Source: Bacteroidaceae bacterium
Lineage (GTDB): Bacteria > Bacteroidota > Bacteroidia > Bacteroidales > Bacteroidaceae
Length of the DNA stretch: 43,535 nucleotides
NCBI GenBank assembly: GCA_017651505.1
Contig: JAGCCV010000093.1
Coordinates: 1 to 43,535, forward strand
Direction: 5' to 3'
The notes beneath the pieces were generated by a model, which saw only the letters and a program-made list of their open reading frames with translations, did not search any database and was not told the DNA's origin. Each line of letters opens with the position of its first letter. The first letter of the stretch is position 1. This document shows positions 26,548 to 34,711 of the stretch, one piece after another. The translations under genes and the position numbers were made by a program.

Positions 26548-28413
26548 TTATCTTTTTTCATCGCCATAGAATATTTCCCTGTTGGCAAACTGCTCAGCCA
26601 ATATCTCATTTGCAGGCGAGAGATGTCCGTTGAGGTACTGATCCATCATGATACCACCAATGGGCACCCCGAAGGTAGCACCGAAGCCACCATTCTCAAC
26701 ATACACTGCAATGGCAATCTTCGGGTCGTTCATGGGGGCGAAACCCATAAACACAGAATGGTCTTTGCCTCGGTTCTGTGCAGTACCCGTCTTGCCACAT
26801 ACTTCAATGCCAGGCAGTAGGGTTGACAAAGCGCGACAAGTGGCACCTGCGCTGCTTCCTATCACTGCATGACGCATGCCATCCACCACCTCTTCGTAAT
26901 ACTGACGGTCGATGCTTGTCTTTCGAGGCACCAGATAGGTACTATCCAACTGGTTATCCTCTATCTCACTGACAATATGAGGTGTGATGAAATGTCCACG
27001 ATTGGCAATCGTTGCTCCCAGGTTGGCAATCTGCAAAGGGGTTGCAAGGATCTCACCCTGGCCTATGGCAATACTAATCACCGTCAGACCGTTCCAAGAG
27101 CCATTATAGGCCTTGTCATAAAACTGAGCATTAGGAATCAGTCCTCGTTGCTCACCAGGAAGGTCCGTCCCCAATCGGTAGCCAAAGCCCTGCGATACCA
27201 TGTGGTCTTTCCACACTGTAATAGCATTCTGGGAAGAACCATATTTCCTATCGCCGAACATTCTAAACAATCCCCAGCAGAAATAAGAGTTGCATGAGGT
27301 GGCAATGGCTGGAATCAGTGATATGGGTGATGCATGACCATGACATCCTACATGAAGGTTCCTAAAATTGAAGCCATGCCCACATGGAAAGGTAGGAGAC
27401 TCTTCCTGAATAATGTCTTCTTGCAAGAAAGTCAATGCTTGCGCAGTCTTAAAGGTCGATCCTGGAGGATAAGTTCCCTGAATGGCACGATTGATGAGAG
27501 GTTTACGGATATCTTGCATCAGAATCTGATGGTTTCCACTACGCTTACGGCCAATCAACAAACTGGGGTCGAAGGTAGGAGAAGAGACCATACATAAAAT
27601 CTCACCCGTAGAGGGTTCAATGGCAACTATGGCACCAATCTTGCCTTGCATAAGTCGCTCACCCAGCATCTGTAAGTCAATGTCCAAGCCTAACTTCAAG
27701 TTCTTTCCGGGGACAGCAGGTCTATCCATGGCACCATCCATATAATGTCCTTGTATGCGTCCGTGGGCATCACGCAACAGCACCTCTACGCCCTTCTCTC
27801 CCCTGAGGTATTTTTCGTAGGAGCGTTCAATGCCTTGCTTGCCAATGAAGTCACCTCTGATATAATAGTCGTCGTTCTCCAACTCACGAGCTGATATCTC
27901 ACCTATATCACCCAAGGCATGCCCCGCTGCATTGTAAGAATATTGACGCTCAGTCCTGCGTTGTATATAGAAACCAGGGAACTTAAACAGCTTTTCCTGA
28001 AAGACGCCACACTCTTCTGCCGAGAGCTGACGCAAGAATATCTGGTTGGTAAAAACAGAGTAGCCAGGATTTAATCTTCGGTTCTTAACATCGGCCATGC
28101 GTTTTAAGAACTGCTCCTTATCTATACCTAACGTACGACAAAAGTCCAAGGTGTCAAGACTGGTAACTTCCCTTGGGATAAAGGTAATGTCATAGGATGG
28201 TTGATTGTACACCAACAACTTCCCATTACGGTCATAAATAGCACCGCGTGACGGATACTGAATCTTATTGAGGAAAGCATTGCTGTCGGCATTCTGTTTA
28301 TAATCATCAGTTAAAATCTGCAAAACAAACAGACGAGCCACATAGATAACAACGATCACCAAGGCGACCGATGCTACCACATATTTTCTATTTTCCAACG
28401 TTCCTTTCTGCAT
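26548..28413 (-). CDS. mrdA: Penicillin-binding protein 2 (elongation transpeptidase)
   Basis: The protein has 621 residues. One N-terminal membrane helix (about 12-32), a pedestal/dimerisation domain (SRGAIYDRNGKLL at 55-67), then the transpeptidase domain with all three penicillin-binding motifs: STFK (nucleophile Ser319), SCN (373-375) and KTGT (541-544). It cross-links peptidoglycan during cell elongation and pairs with the RodA encoded 32 bp downstream. The mreD start lies upstream in the same transcript. Nothing unusual in the active site. Confidence 0.96.
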   Translation of the reverse strand: MQKGTLENRKYVVASVALVIVVIYVARLFVLQILTDDYKQNADSNAFLNKIQYPSRGAIYDRNGKLLVYNQPSYDITFIPREVTSLDTLDFCRTLGIDKEQFLKRMADVKNRRLNPGYSVFTNQIFLRQLSAEECGVFQEKLFKFPGFYIQRRTERQYSYNAAGHALGDIGEISARELENDDYYIRGDFIGKQGIERSYEKYLRGEKGVEVLLRDAHGRIQGHYMDGAMDRPAVPGKNLKLGLDIDLQMLGERLMQGKIGAIVAIEPSTGEILCMVSSPTFDPSLLIGRKRSGNHQILMQDIRKPLINRAIQGTYPPGSTFKTAQALTFLQEDIIQEESPTFPCGHGFNFRNLHVGCHGHASPISLIPAIATSCNSYFCWGLFRMFGDRKYGSSQNAITVWKDHMVSQGFGYRLGTDLPGEQRGLIPNAQFYDKAYNGSWNGLTVISIAIGQGEILATPLQIANLGATIANRGHFITPHIVSEIEDNQLDSTYLVPRKTSIDRQYYEEVVDGMRHAVIGSSAGATCRALSTLLPGIEVCGKTGTAQNRGKDHSVFMGFAPMNDPKIAIAVYVENGGFGATFGVPIGGIMMDQYLNGHLSPANEILAEQFANREIFYGDEKR

Positions 28414-28443
28414 CGCTCAAAGATTCATATCGCCAAGAAAGAA

Positions 28444-28959
28444 TCAACTTCGTCCTTTCATTCTTAACATTTCAAAAACAAGAATAAAGGCCATGGTCAA
28501 CAACGAGCAACCTACTATCCTTATCAGCATACCCCCCAAATCATTTATCGAAAAGTATTCAAGTGCAACCATAGTGATATGGTGCGTCAACACACAGAGA
28601 AAAGCGAACATCAAGAAGCCATCCCATCTTATGGTCGAGATGGCCGGTATCAACGAACGTTCGTCTTGTAATTCCCTTGGAGTAAACATACTTAGATAAA
28701 CAGGCTGCATCATAGCCAGCAATACGCACGAAGCCGCATTAATGCCAGGAAGGTTGGCAAACGAGTCGATAATAAGACCTAACAAGAATCCTACCAGCAG
28801 GAGTATCCAACGTGTTCCATCCTTGTTCCATGTGATAAGTAAGTAAATATAAGGTAAAGGAGTGGCAACACCCGCAACTGTTATCTTACTAAACAGCAGC
28901 GCCTGCAACAACACCAATCCCAACATCCAAAGTGTCTTATTAACAACATCGTTTATCAT
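28444..28959 (-). CDS. mreD: Rod-shape determining protein MreD
   Basis: The protein has 171 residues from ATG 28959; a TTG six bases upstream is in frame but less likely. It is a small hydrophobic inner-membrane protein with five to six predicted helices (LWMLGLVLLQALLFSKI; TPLPYIYLLITW; ILLLVGFLLGLIIDSFA; MFAFLCVLTHHITMVAL; IVGCSLLTMAFILVFEML). Sequence conservation of MreD is low; the call rests on size, topology, the GLIIDSFANLPGINAASC segment and position between mreC and mrdA. Confidence 0.9.
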   Translation of the reverse strand: MINDVVNKTLWMLGLVLLQALLFSKITVAGVATPLPYIYLLITWNKDGTRWILLLVGFLLGLIIDSFANLPGINAASCVLLAMMQPVYLSMFTPRELQDERSLIPAISTIRWDGFLMFAFLCVLTHHITMVALEYFSINDLGGMLIRIVGCSLLTMAFILVFEMLRMKGRS

Positions 28960-28989
28960 AACCAAAGCAGGGCTTTATTTCATGCATGT

Positions 28990-29838
28990 CTATTGTTCCG
29001 AACCTTCATTAACTGTCAGGTCTCTCAGTTCCTCCTGTCCTTTTCTGGCAATTACCCTTACTTGTGAGACGTTACCGAAGTCAGTAGCCAACTTTATCTT
29101 CAACAAGTATGACAAACCATCATTAGAATCAGCCATGTCATCTACCGTTCCCACCATCACCCCTTCAGGGAACACGGTACTATATCCGCTGGTCACCACC
29201 GAATCTCCGAGGTTAAACTCCGCATGACGAGGCAAATCTTTCAAGTAAGCATAACGAGGGTCTTCCCCCTCCCATTTCAAATAGCCAAAATAGTCACTAC
29301 CTGCAATCTTACAGCTCAAACTGCTCTTGCTATTCAATAACGATATGACCAACGAGTAACCGCCATTTACCTTATAAACGATACCGACCACGCCTTTTGT
29401 ACCGACCACGCCCATCTCTGGCTTGATGCCAAAACGACTGCCCTTATCTAAAGTAATGTAGTTATCGGGATGATGGAGACTATTACCAATGACCATAGCT
29501 GGAAGCTCTATATAGGATGAGTCAGCCAAACGGCTCAAGCTTTCGTAAGCAATTGAATCATTCATACGTTGACGCAATGTACTTTCAAGAAAAGACACTC
29601 TCTGCTCCAACCTAGTATTTCGCTCCATAAGGGTATTATTTGTTTCACGCAACGAGAAGTAGTCATTCACCAGACTCCCCACTTCAAGCACTCGCCCAGC
29701 CACCTCGTTGGCAGATGTAAAAGCCACACTGCCCTGATAGCCATTCGAGTTGAACAGCATAAACATGCACAGTGTTTCGAGCAGCACGAACACAAACCAA
29801 TGGTTATGCTTGATCAGGAAGTCCAGCAACCTTCTCAT
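28990..29838 (-). CDS. mreC: Rod-shape determining protein MreC
   Basis: The protein has 282 residues. A single N-terminal membrane helix (about 14-30), a coiled coil (about 60-95, LMERNTRLEQRVSFLEST) and the periplasmic double beta-barrel core (GNSLHHPDNYITLDKGSRFG, VGTKGVVGIVYKVNGGYSLV, GDSVVTSGYSTVFPEGVMVG). MreC links cytoplasmic MreB filaments to RodA-PBP2 and activates them. It follows mreB by 15 bp. The last residues are charged and probably disordered. Confidence 0.95.
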   Translation of the reverse strand: MRRLLDFLIKHNHWFVFVLLETLCMFMLFNSNGYQGSVAFTSANEVAGRVLEVGSLVNDYFSLRETNNTLMERNTRLEQRVSFLESTLRQRMNDSIAYESLSRLADSSYIELPAMVIGNSLHHPDNYITLDKGSRFGIKPEMGVVGTKGVVGIVYKVNGGYSLVISLLNSKSSLSCKIAGSDYFGYLKWEGEDPRYAYLKDLPRHAEFNLGDSVVTSGYSTVFPEGVMVGTVDDMADSNDGLSYLLKIKLATDFGNVSQVRVIARKGQEELRDLTVNEGSEQ

Positions 29839-29853
29839 CGGCGACCTGCTAAA

Positions 29854-30876
29854 TTATCTCATCAAGAAGTGGTATCTATCAACGTTCTTCAGCGCAATGG
29901 CAGTACCTTTAGCTACACAGTGCAATGGGTCTTCTGCAATATGGAATGGGATGTTTATCTTGTCAGTCAAACGCTTGTCAAGTCCACGAAGCAGGGCTCC
30001 ACCACCAGCCAAATATATTCCATTGTGAACGATATCGGCATACAGTTCAGGAGGCGTATTCTCCAATGCGCTCAAGATAGCTGTTTCAATCTTAGTAACG
30101 GTTTTGTCCAAGCAATGAGCCACTTCCTGGTAGCAAACAGGCACCTCCATGGGCAATGCAGTAATACGGTTAGGACCATGCACCACATAGTCATCTGGTG
30201 CATCCTCACCCAACTCGGTCAACGCAGCACCCACATTAATCTTAATACGCTCGGCCATACGTTCAGACACCTTCACATTGTGCTGTCGGCTCATATATTC
30301 CTGGATGTCGGTTGTCAGGTCATCACCTGCCATCTTGATAGAGTTATTGCTTACGATACCACCTAATGAAATAACTGCAATCTCTGTAGTACCACCACCA
30401 ATATCCACCACCATGTTACCCTCAGGCTGAGTCACATCGATGCCAATACCTATTGCAGCAGCCATTGGCTCGAATACCAGGTACACATCCCTACCACCAG
30501 CGTGTTCTGCCGAGTCACGCACAGCACGCAACTCCACCTCAGTAGAACCGCTTGGCACTCCAATCACCATTCTTAGCGAAGGAGAAAACCATCTGCGCTT
30601 TCTGGGGCACATCTTAATCAAGCCACGAATCATCTGCTCGCAAGCGTTAAAGTCGGCTATCACGCCATCTTTCAAAGGACGTATGGTCTTAATGCTTGCG
30701 TTAGATTTTTCATACATCATTTTAGCCTTTTCACCTACGGCTATCATCTTTCCGGTAATTCCGTCGAGTGCCACCACAGAAGGTTCATCTACCACGATTT
30801 TACCATCAGTGGATATAATCGTATTGGCGGTACCTAAGTCAACCGCAATTTCCTGTGTAAAAGAAAACAATCCCAT
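29854..30876 (-). CDS. mreB: Actin-like rod-shape protein MreB
   Basis: The protein has 340 residues, the normal length. Actin/Hsp70-type nucleotide-binding motifs: phosphate 1 AVDLGTANTII (11-21), VGEKAKMM, connect/phosphate 2 MVVDIGGGTTEIAVISLGGI, and the adenosine motif YLAGGGALLRGLD. It polymerises at the inner membrane and guides the elongation machinery. It is the first mre gene, 54 bp downstream of purH with no promoter match in the gap, so it probably depends on the purH promoter. Confidence 0.97.
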   Translation of the reverse strand: MGLFSFTQEIAVDLGTANTIISTDGKIVVDEPSVVALDGITGKMIAVGEKAKMMYEKSNASIKTIRPLKDGVIADFNACEQMIRGLIKMCPRKRRWFSPSLRMVIGVPSGSTEVELRAVRDSAEHAGGRDVYLVFEPMAAAIGIGIDVTQPEGNMVVDIGGGTTEIAVISLGGIVSNNSIKMAGDDLTTDIQEYMSRQHNVKVSERMAERIKINVGAALTELGEDAPDDYVVHGPNRITALPMEVPVCYQEVAHCLDKTVTKIETAILSALENTPPELYADIVHNGIYLAGGGALLRGLDKRLTDKINIPFHIAEDPLHCVAKGTAIALKNVDRYHFLMR

Positions 30877-30930
30877 TTCCTTAATTTTATAATAAGTTAA
30901 TAATAATGGATAGGTAACTTTGTCGTCTTA

Positions 30931-32457
30931 TTAATGTTTAAAGTGGCGGAAACCTGTCATAGCCATAGCAACACCACGTTGGTTGCACACATCCACACTT
31001 TCCTGATCACGAATACTGCCACCTGGTTGGATGATAGCTGTAACGCCCTCATCTGCAGCTATGGTGACACAATCACTAAAGGGGAAGAATGCATCACTTG
31101 CCATCACGGCGCCTTGCAAATCAAAACCAAAGCCCTTGGCCTTCTCAATGGCCTGTTTGAGGGCATCAACGCGACTGGTCTGTCCCACACCACTTGCCAA
31201 CAACTGACCGTTCTTTGCCAAAACAATAGCATTACTCTTACTCTGCTTCACCACTTTGTTGGCGAACAACATATCGTTTATCTCATCAGCAGTAGCTTGC
31301 TTATCAGTAACGAAATGACAATCTTCAGCTGTTTCGTTCTTAAGGTCGCGTTCTTGTACCAAAACGCCATTCAACATAGAGCGGAACTGGTTAGCTGGCA
31401 ACTCCAGTGGCTTGCGTACCAAGATAATGCGGTTCTTCTTGTGTCCCAAAACCTCCAAAGCATCCACATCATAGTCAGGAGCAATGATAACCTCGAAGAA
31501 AATCTTGTCAATCTCCTCAGCTGCTGCCTTGTCAACTACAGCGTTAGTGATAAGCACACCACCAAAAGCAGATACTGGGTCACAAGCCAGCGCATCCTTC
31601 CAAGCCTCGGCTACTGTCTCTCTTACTGCTAAGCCGCAAGCATTGTTATGCTTCAAGATAGCAAAAGCGGTCTGGTCCTTGAACTCATCAATCAGCTCAA
31701 CGGCAGCATGAATGTCCTGCAAGTTATTATAGCTGATTTCCTTGCCATGAATCTGGTCGAACATATCATCAAGGTTGCCATAGAAATAGCCCTTCTGATG
31801 TGGGTTCTCACCATAACGCAATATCTTGCGTACATCCTGTGTTTCACGGAAAGCTGAGCCTTCGCCACCATCAAACCAGTTGAAGATAGCACTGTCGTAA
31901 TGACTGCTTACGCCAAAGGCATCTCTTGCCAGCAAGCGGCGCTCCTCGAGAGTGGTCTGTGCGCCATTCTCCATAAGGATGTCCTTCAATGTAGCATATT
32001 GTGCCTGACTTGCCACAATCACCACGTCTTTAAAGTTCTTGGCAGCTGCCCTGATAAGGCTGATGCCACCTATATCAATCTTTTCAATAATCTGCTGTGG
32101 TTCTGCACCACTGGCTACTGTAGCCTCGAATGGATAAAGGTCAACAATCACCAAATCAATCTCTGGAATCTCATACTGGTTCATCTGCTCAATATCCTGC
32201 TCCACATCACGGCGTCCCAGGATACCGCCAAACACTTTAGGATGTAAAGTCTTCACTCTGCCACCCAGGATACTTGGATAGGTGGTAAGGTCTTCCACTG
32301 CCTGACAAGCAAAGCCCAAACTCTCGATGAACTGACGTGTACCACCTGTTGATAAGAACTGTACACCCTCTTCGGCCAGCTTGGTGATGATTTCATCCAA
32401 ACCTTCTTTGTGATAGACAGATATCAAAGCTGTCTTGATTCTTTTAGCGTCTGCCAT
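30931..32457 (-). CDS. purH: Bifunctional AICAR transformylase / IMP cyclohydrolase
   Basis: The protein has 508 residues, the expected length. It performs the last two steps of IMP synthesis. The N-terminal MGS-like cyclohydrolase domain (about 1-200) has ALISVYHKEGLDEI, LSTGGTRQFIESLG, GGRVKTLHPKVFGGIL and EKIDIGGISLIRAAAKNF. The C-terminal transformylase has LRYGENPHQKGYFYG, ILKHNNACGLAV (equivalent to KHxNPCG; the Pro is Asn-Ala here, as written), DPVSAFGGV, VGQTSRVDALKQA and SDAFFPFSDC. It leads the transcript into the cell-shape genes. A promoter box and an upstream terminator isolate it from the peptidase gene. Confidence 0.97.
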   Translation of the reverse strand: MADAKRIKTALISVYHKEGLDEIITKLAEEGVQFLSTGGTRQFIESLGFACQAVEDLTTYPSILGGRVKTLHPKVFGGILGRRDVEQDIEQMNQYEIPEIDLVIVDLYPFEATVASGAEPQQIIEKIDIGGISLIRAAAKNFKDVVIVASQAQYATLKDILMENGAQTTLEERRLLARDAFGVSSHYDSAIFNWFDGGEGSAFRETQDVRKILRYGENPHQKGYFYGNLDDMFDQIHGKEISYNNLQDIHAAVELIDEFKDQTAFAILKHNNACGLAVRETVAEAWKDALACDPVSAFGGVLITNAVVDKAAAEEIDKIFFEVIIAPDYDVDALEVLGHKKNRIILVRKPLELPANQFRSMLNGVLVQERDLKNETAEDCHFVTDKQATADEINDMLFANKVVKQSKSNAIVLAKNGQLLASGVGQTSRVDALKQAIEKAKGFGFDLQGAVMASDAFFPFSDCVTIAADEGVTAIIQPGGSIRDQESVDVCNQRGVAMAMTGFRHFKH

Positions 32458-32505
32458 TGTCGCAATATTTTTTTAGTTATTAATATCAACACCTATAATG
32501 GGTTG

Positions 32506-32513
32506 CAAAGTTA
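32506..32513 (-). promoter_or_regulatory. Predicted -7 box of the purH-mre operon
   Basis: TAACTTTG on the reverse strand, about 50 bp upstream of the purH ATG and downstream of the pepO terminator. No TTTG at consensus spacing was found. No purine riboswitch or other structured leader was recognised in the short leader. Confidence 0.45.
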
Positions 32514-32558
32514 CGAAGAATTATTGAGACAGGTGTTATTTTACCTATTAAATAGTGC

Positions 32559-32589
32559 AAAAAAATGCCTCCCCTTTGGAAGGAAGGCA
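32559..32589 (-). terminator. Intrinsic terminator after pepO
   Basis: On the reverse strand TGCCT and AGGCA (32585-32589 with 32566-32570) close an inner AAGG/CCTT stem with a three-base loop, followed by seven T. It ends the ABM-ABC-F-pepO transcript about 95 bp after the pepO stop, upstream of the purH promoter box. Confidence 0.85.
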
Positions 32590-32651
32590 CTCTTATTTAA
32601 ATCATATAATGATTTACAGTATGTTAACGGGCTGCTCGGAAACAGCAAGAA

Positions 32652-32678
32652 CATCTTCCCCTAAGCGAGGGAAAGATG
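32652..32678 (-). terminator. Second hairpin directly after the pepO stop
   Basis: CATCTTCCCC (32652-32661) pairs with GGGAAAGATG (32669-32678) with one wobble, seven-base loop, 5 bp past the stop codon. No T-run follows, so it may protect the 3' end or back up the downstream terminator rather than terminate alone. Confidence 0.45.
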
Positions 32679-32683
32679 CTATA

Positions 32684-34705
32684 TTACCAAACATTCACAC
32701 GCTTCTCTGGAGCGATGTACATAGGATCGTTTTCGGTAATATTAAATGCTTCATACCACGTATCGAGTTGAGGCATAGTACCATTTACACGCCACTTGCC
32801 CAAAGCATGAGGATCGCTCTTAGTACGATTACGGATTTCAGCCTCAGTGATGTTCTGACCCCAAACGGTGGCGAAAGCAATATAGAAACGCTGCTCAGGA
32901 GTGAAACCGTCCTTTACAGGCAGAGGGTTGTCCTTAGTAGCATTCTTGAATGCCTGGAACGCAATCTTCAAACCACCATGATCGGCGATATTCTCACCCT
33001 GAGTCAGGCTACCGTTGCCATGTACACCAGGAGCCACCTCGATGTTGTTGTAGAAGTCGATGATGACCTGAGCACGCTCCTTGAACTTCTCAGCGTCAGC
33101 CTCTTCCCACCAGTCTTTCAGGTTACCGTCCTTGTCGTACTGACGACCCTGATCGTCGAATCCGTGCGTCATCTCATGACCAATCACCACACCGATAGCG
33201 CCATAGTTGAAGGCATCATCAGCATTCATGTCGAAGAACGGATACTGCAGGATACCAGCAGGGAAGCAAATCTCGTTGGTGGTTGGGTTATAATAAGCAT
33301 TCACGGTCTGAGGAGTCATACCCCACTCAGTGCGATCTACCGGCTTGCCATAACGAGACATCATATCAGCATAGTACCACTGAGTTGCACGCTTCATGTT
33401 CTCATAATAAGAATCGTTCTTGATATCCAGGGTTGAATAGTCTTTCCACTTGTCAGGATAACCAATCTTCACTGTAAAGGTAGAAAGTTTCTCCAACGCT
33501 CTTGCCTTTGTAGCATCGCTCATCCAATCGAGGTTCTGGATACGCTCGCCCAGAGCCTTCTGCAAGTTGCCAACCAATTCAGTCATACGAGTCTTAGCCT
33601 CAGCTGGGAAATACTTCTCAACATACATCTGACCAACAGCTTCACCCAACACACTACCAACAACACTTACGGCACGCTTCCAACGAGGTTGCTGTTCCTG
33701 TACGCCACGCATGGTACGGCTATAGAAATCGAAGTTTTCTGCCTCAATCTCATCGCTCAATGCAGATGCTGCATCGTCAATCAATTTCCACTGGAGGTAA
33801 ATACGCTGCTTGTCGATAGGCAGGGTAGCTATCACATCAGCACTTTCCTTCAGAGAGTTAGGCTGACCGATGATGATTTCCTTCACATCCTTAAGACCCA
33901 GACCATTCAGATAGGTATCCCACTCGAATGAAGGATAATCGTTCTTCAACTGCTCCATGCTCATCTTGTTGTAGTTAGACTCAGGGTCACGCAGTTCCAC
34001 ATTGCTACGGAAAGCCTTTGCCAAACGAGTCTCAACTTCCATCACCACGTCACGACCTTTCTGAGCATCAGCATCACTATAGCCATAAAGCTTGAACATC
34101 TTTACAATATGCTCCTTGAAAGCCTCACGAATCTTCACGATAGCCTCATCATCCTCCAGATAATAGTCACGCAAGCCCATAGTCAGACCGCCCTGACTCA
34201 TCTGTACGGCATTCTCCATACTGCTCTTCTCGTCGGCACCAACATAGATACCAAAATAAGCGCCAGAACCATTCATTGCCATCTTAGGCAGCAAAGCATA
34301 CACATCGTGTACATTCTGGATAGCAGCCGCCTCAGCCAAATCAGCCTTAACAGGCTCATAGCCATCAGCATTACGCTTCGCGCTATCCATAGCCATATTG
34401 TAGAGGTCGCCTACCTTTTGAGCCACAGAACCAGCAGGGTTCTCCTGACTTGCCAAAGCCTCAACCAGTTCGTTGATGCGCTTCTGGTTAGTCTCTGCCA
34501 ACTGGTCGAAAGAACCATAACGAGAATACTCTGCAGGCAGAGGGTTTAATTTCTGCCAACCACCAGTAGCATACTGATAGAAATCAGTACCAGGCTGAGC
34601 GGTAGTGTCCATAAATTCCAGATGCAAGCCAGAAGTCTGTTCTGGTTGCTGGTTGCAAGATGCTGCCATCAGACAGCAAGCTGCGATTGTCACAAGTTTT
34701 TTCAT
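32684..34705 (-). CDS. pepO: M13-family zinc metallopeptidase (neprilysin/PepO-like), lipoprotein
   Basis: The protein has 673 residues, typical for M13. Signal MKKLVTIAACCLMAASC with a probable lipid-modified Cys17, so the enzyme is likely periplasmic or surface-anchored. The M13 N-terminal domain begins with PGTDFYQYATGGWQKLNPLP. The catalytic domain has NAYYNPTTNEICFPAGILQ, zinc site HEMTH (510-514) with third ligand Glu571 in GENIADHGG, and the family C-terminus ending in VNVW. These enzymes cleave oligopeptides up to a few kDa. It is last in an operon with the ABC-F and ABM genes, 6 bp behind the ABC-F stop. Confidence 0.95.
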   Translation of the reverse strand: MKKLVTIAACCLMAASCNQQPEQTSGLHLEFMDTTAQPGTDFYQYATGGWQKLNPLPAEYSRYGSFDQLAETNQKRINELVEALASQENPAGSVAQKVGDLYNMAMDSAKRNADGYEPVKADLAEAAAIQNVHDVYALLPKMAMNGSGAYFGIYVGADEKSSMENAVQMSQGGLTMGLRDYYLEDDEAIVKIREAFKEHIVKMFKLYGYSDADAQKGRDVVMEVETRLAKAFRSNVELRDPESNYNKMSMEQLKNDYPSFEWDTYLNGLGLKDVKEIIIGQPNSLKESADVIATLPIDKQRIYLQWKLIDDAASALSDEIEAENFDFYSRTMRGVQEQQPRWKRAVSVVGSVLGEAVGQMYVEKYFPAEAKTRMTELVGNLQKALGERIQNLDWMSDATKARALEKLSTFTVKIGYPDKWKDYSTLDIKNDSYYENMKRATQWYYADMMSRYGKPVDRTEWGMTPQTVNAYYNPTTNEICFPAGILQYPFFDMNADDAFNYGAIGVVIGHEMTHGFDDQGRQYDKDGNLKDWWEEADAEKFKERAQVIIDFYNNIEVAPGVHGNGSLTQGENIADHGGLKIAFQAFKNATKDNPLPVKDGFTPEQRFYIAFATVWGQNITEAEIRNRTKSDPHALGKWRVNGTMPQLDTWYEAFNITENDPMYIAPEKRVNVW

Positions 34706-34711
34706 TTTTTA

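Noticed and set aside
30915..30922. TAACTTTG on the plus strand between mreB and purH
   Set aside because: It matches the -7 consensus but points antisense into purH, with no gene to serve and no TTTG partner; treated as chance, though an antisense RNA cannot be excluded.
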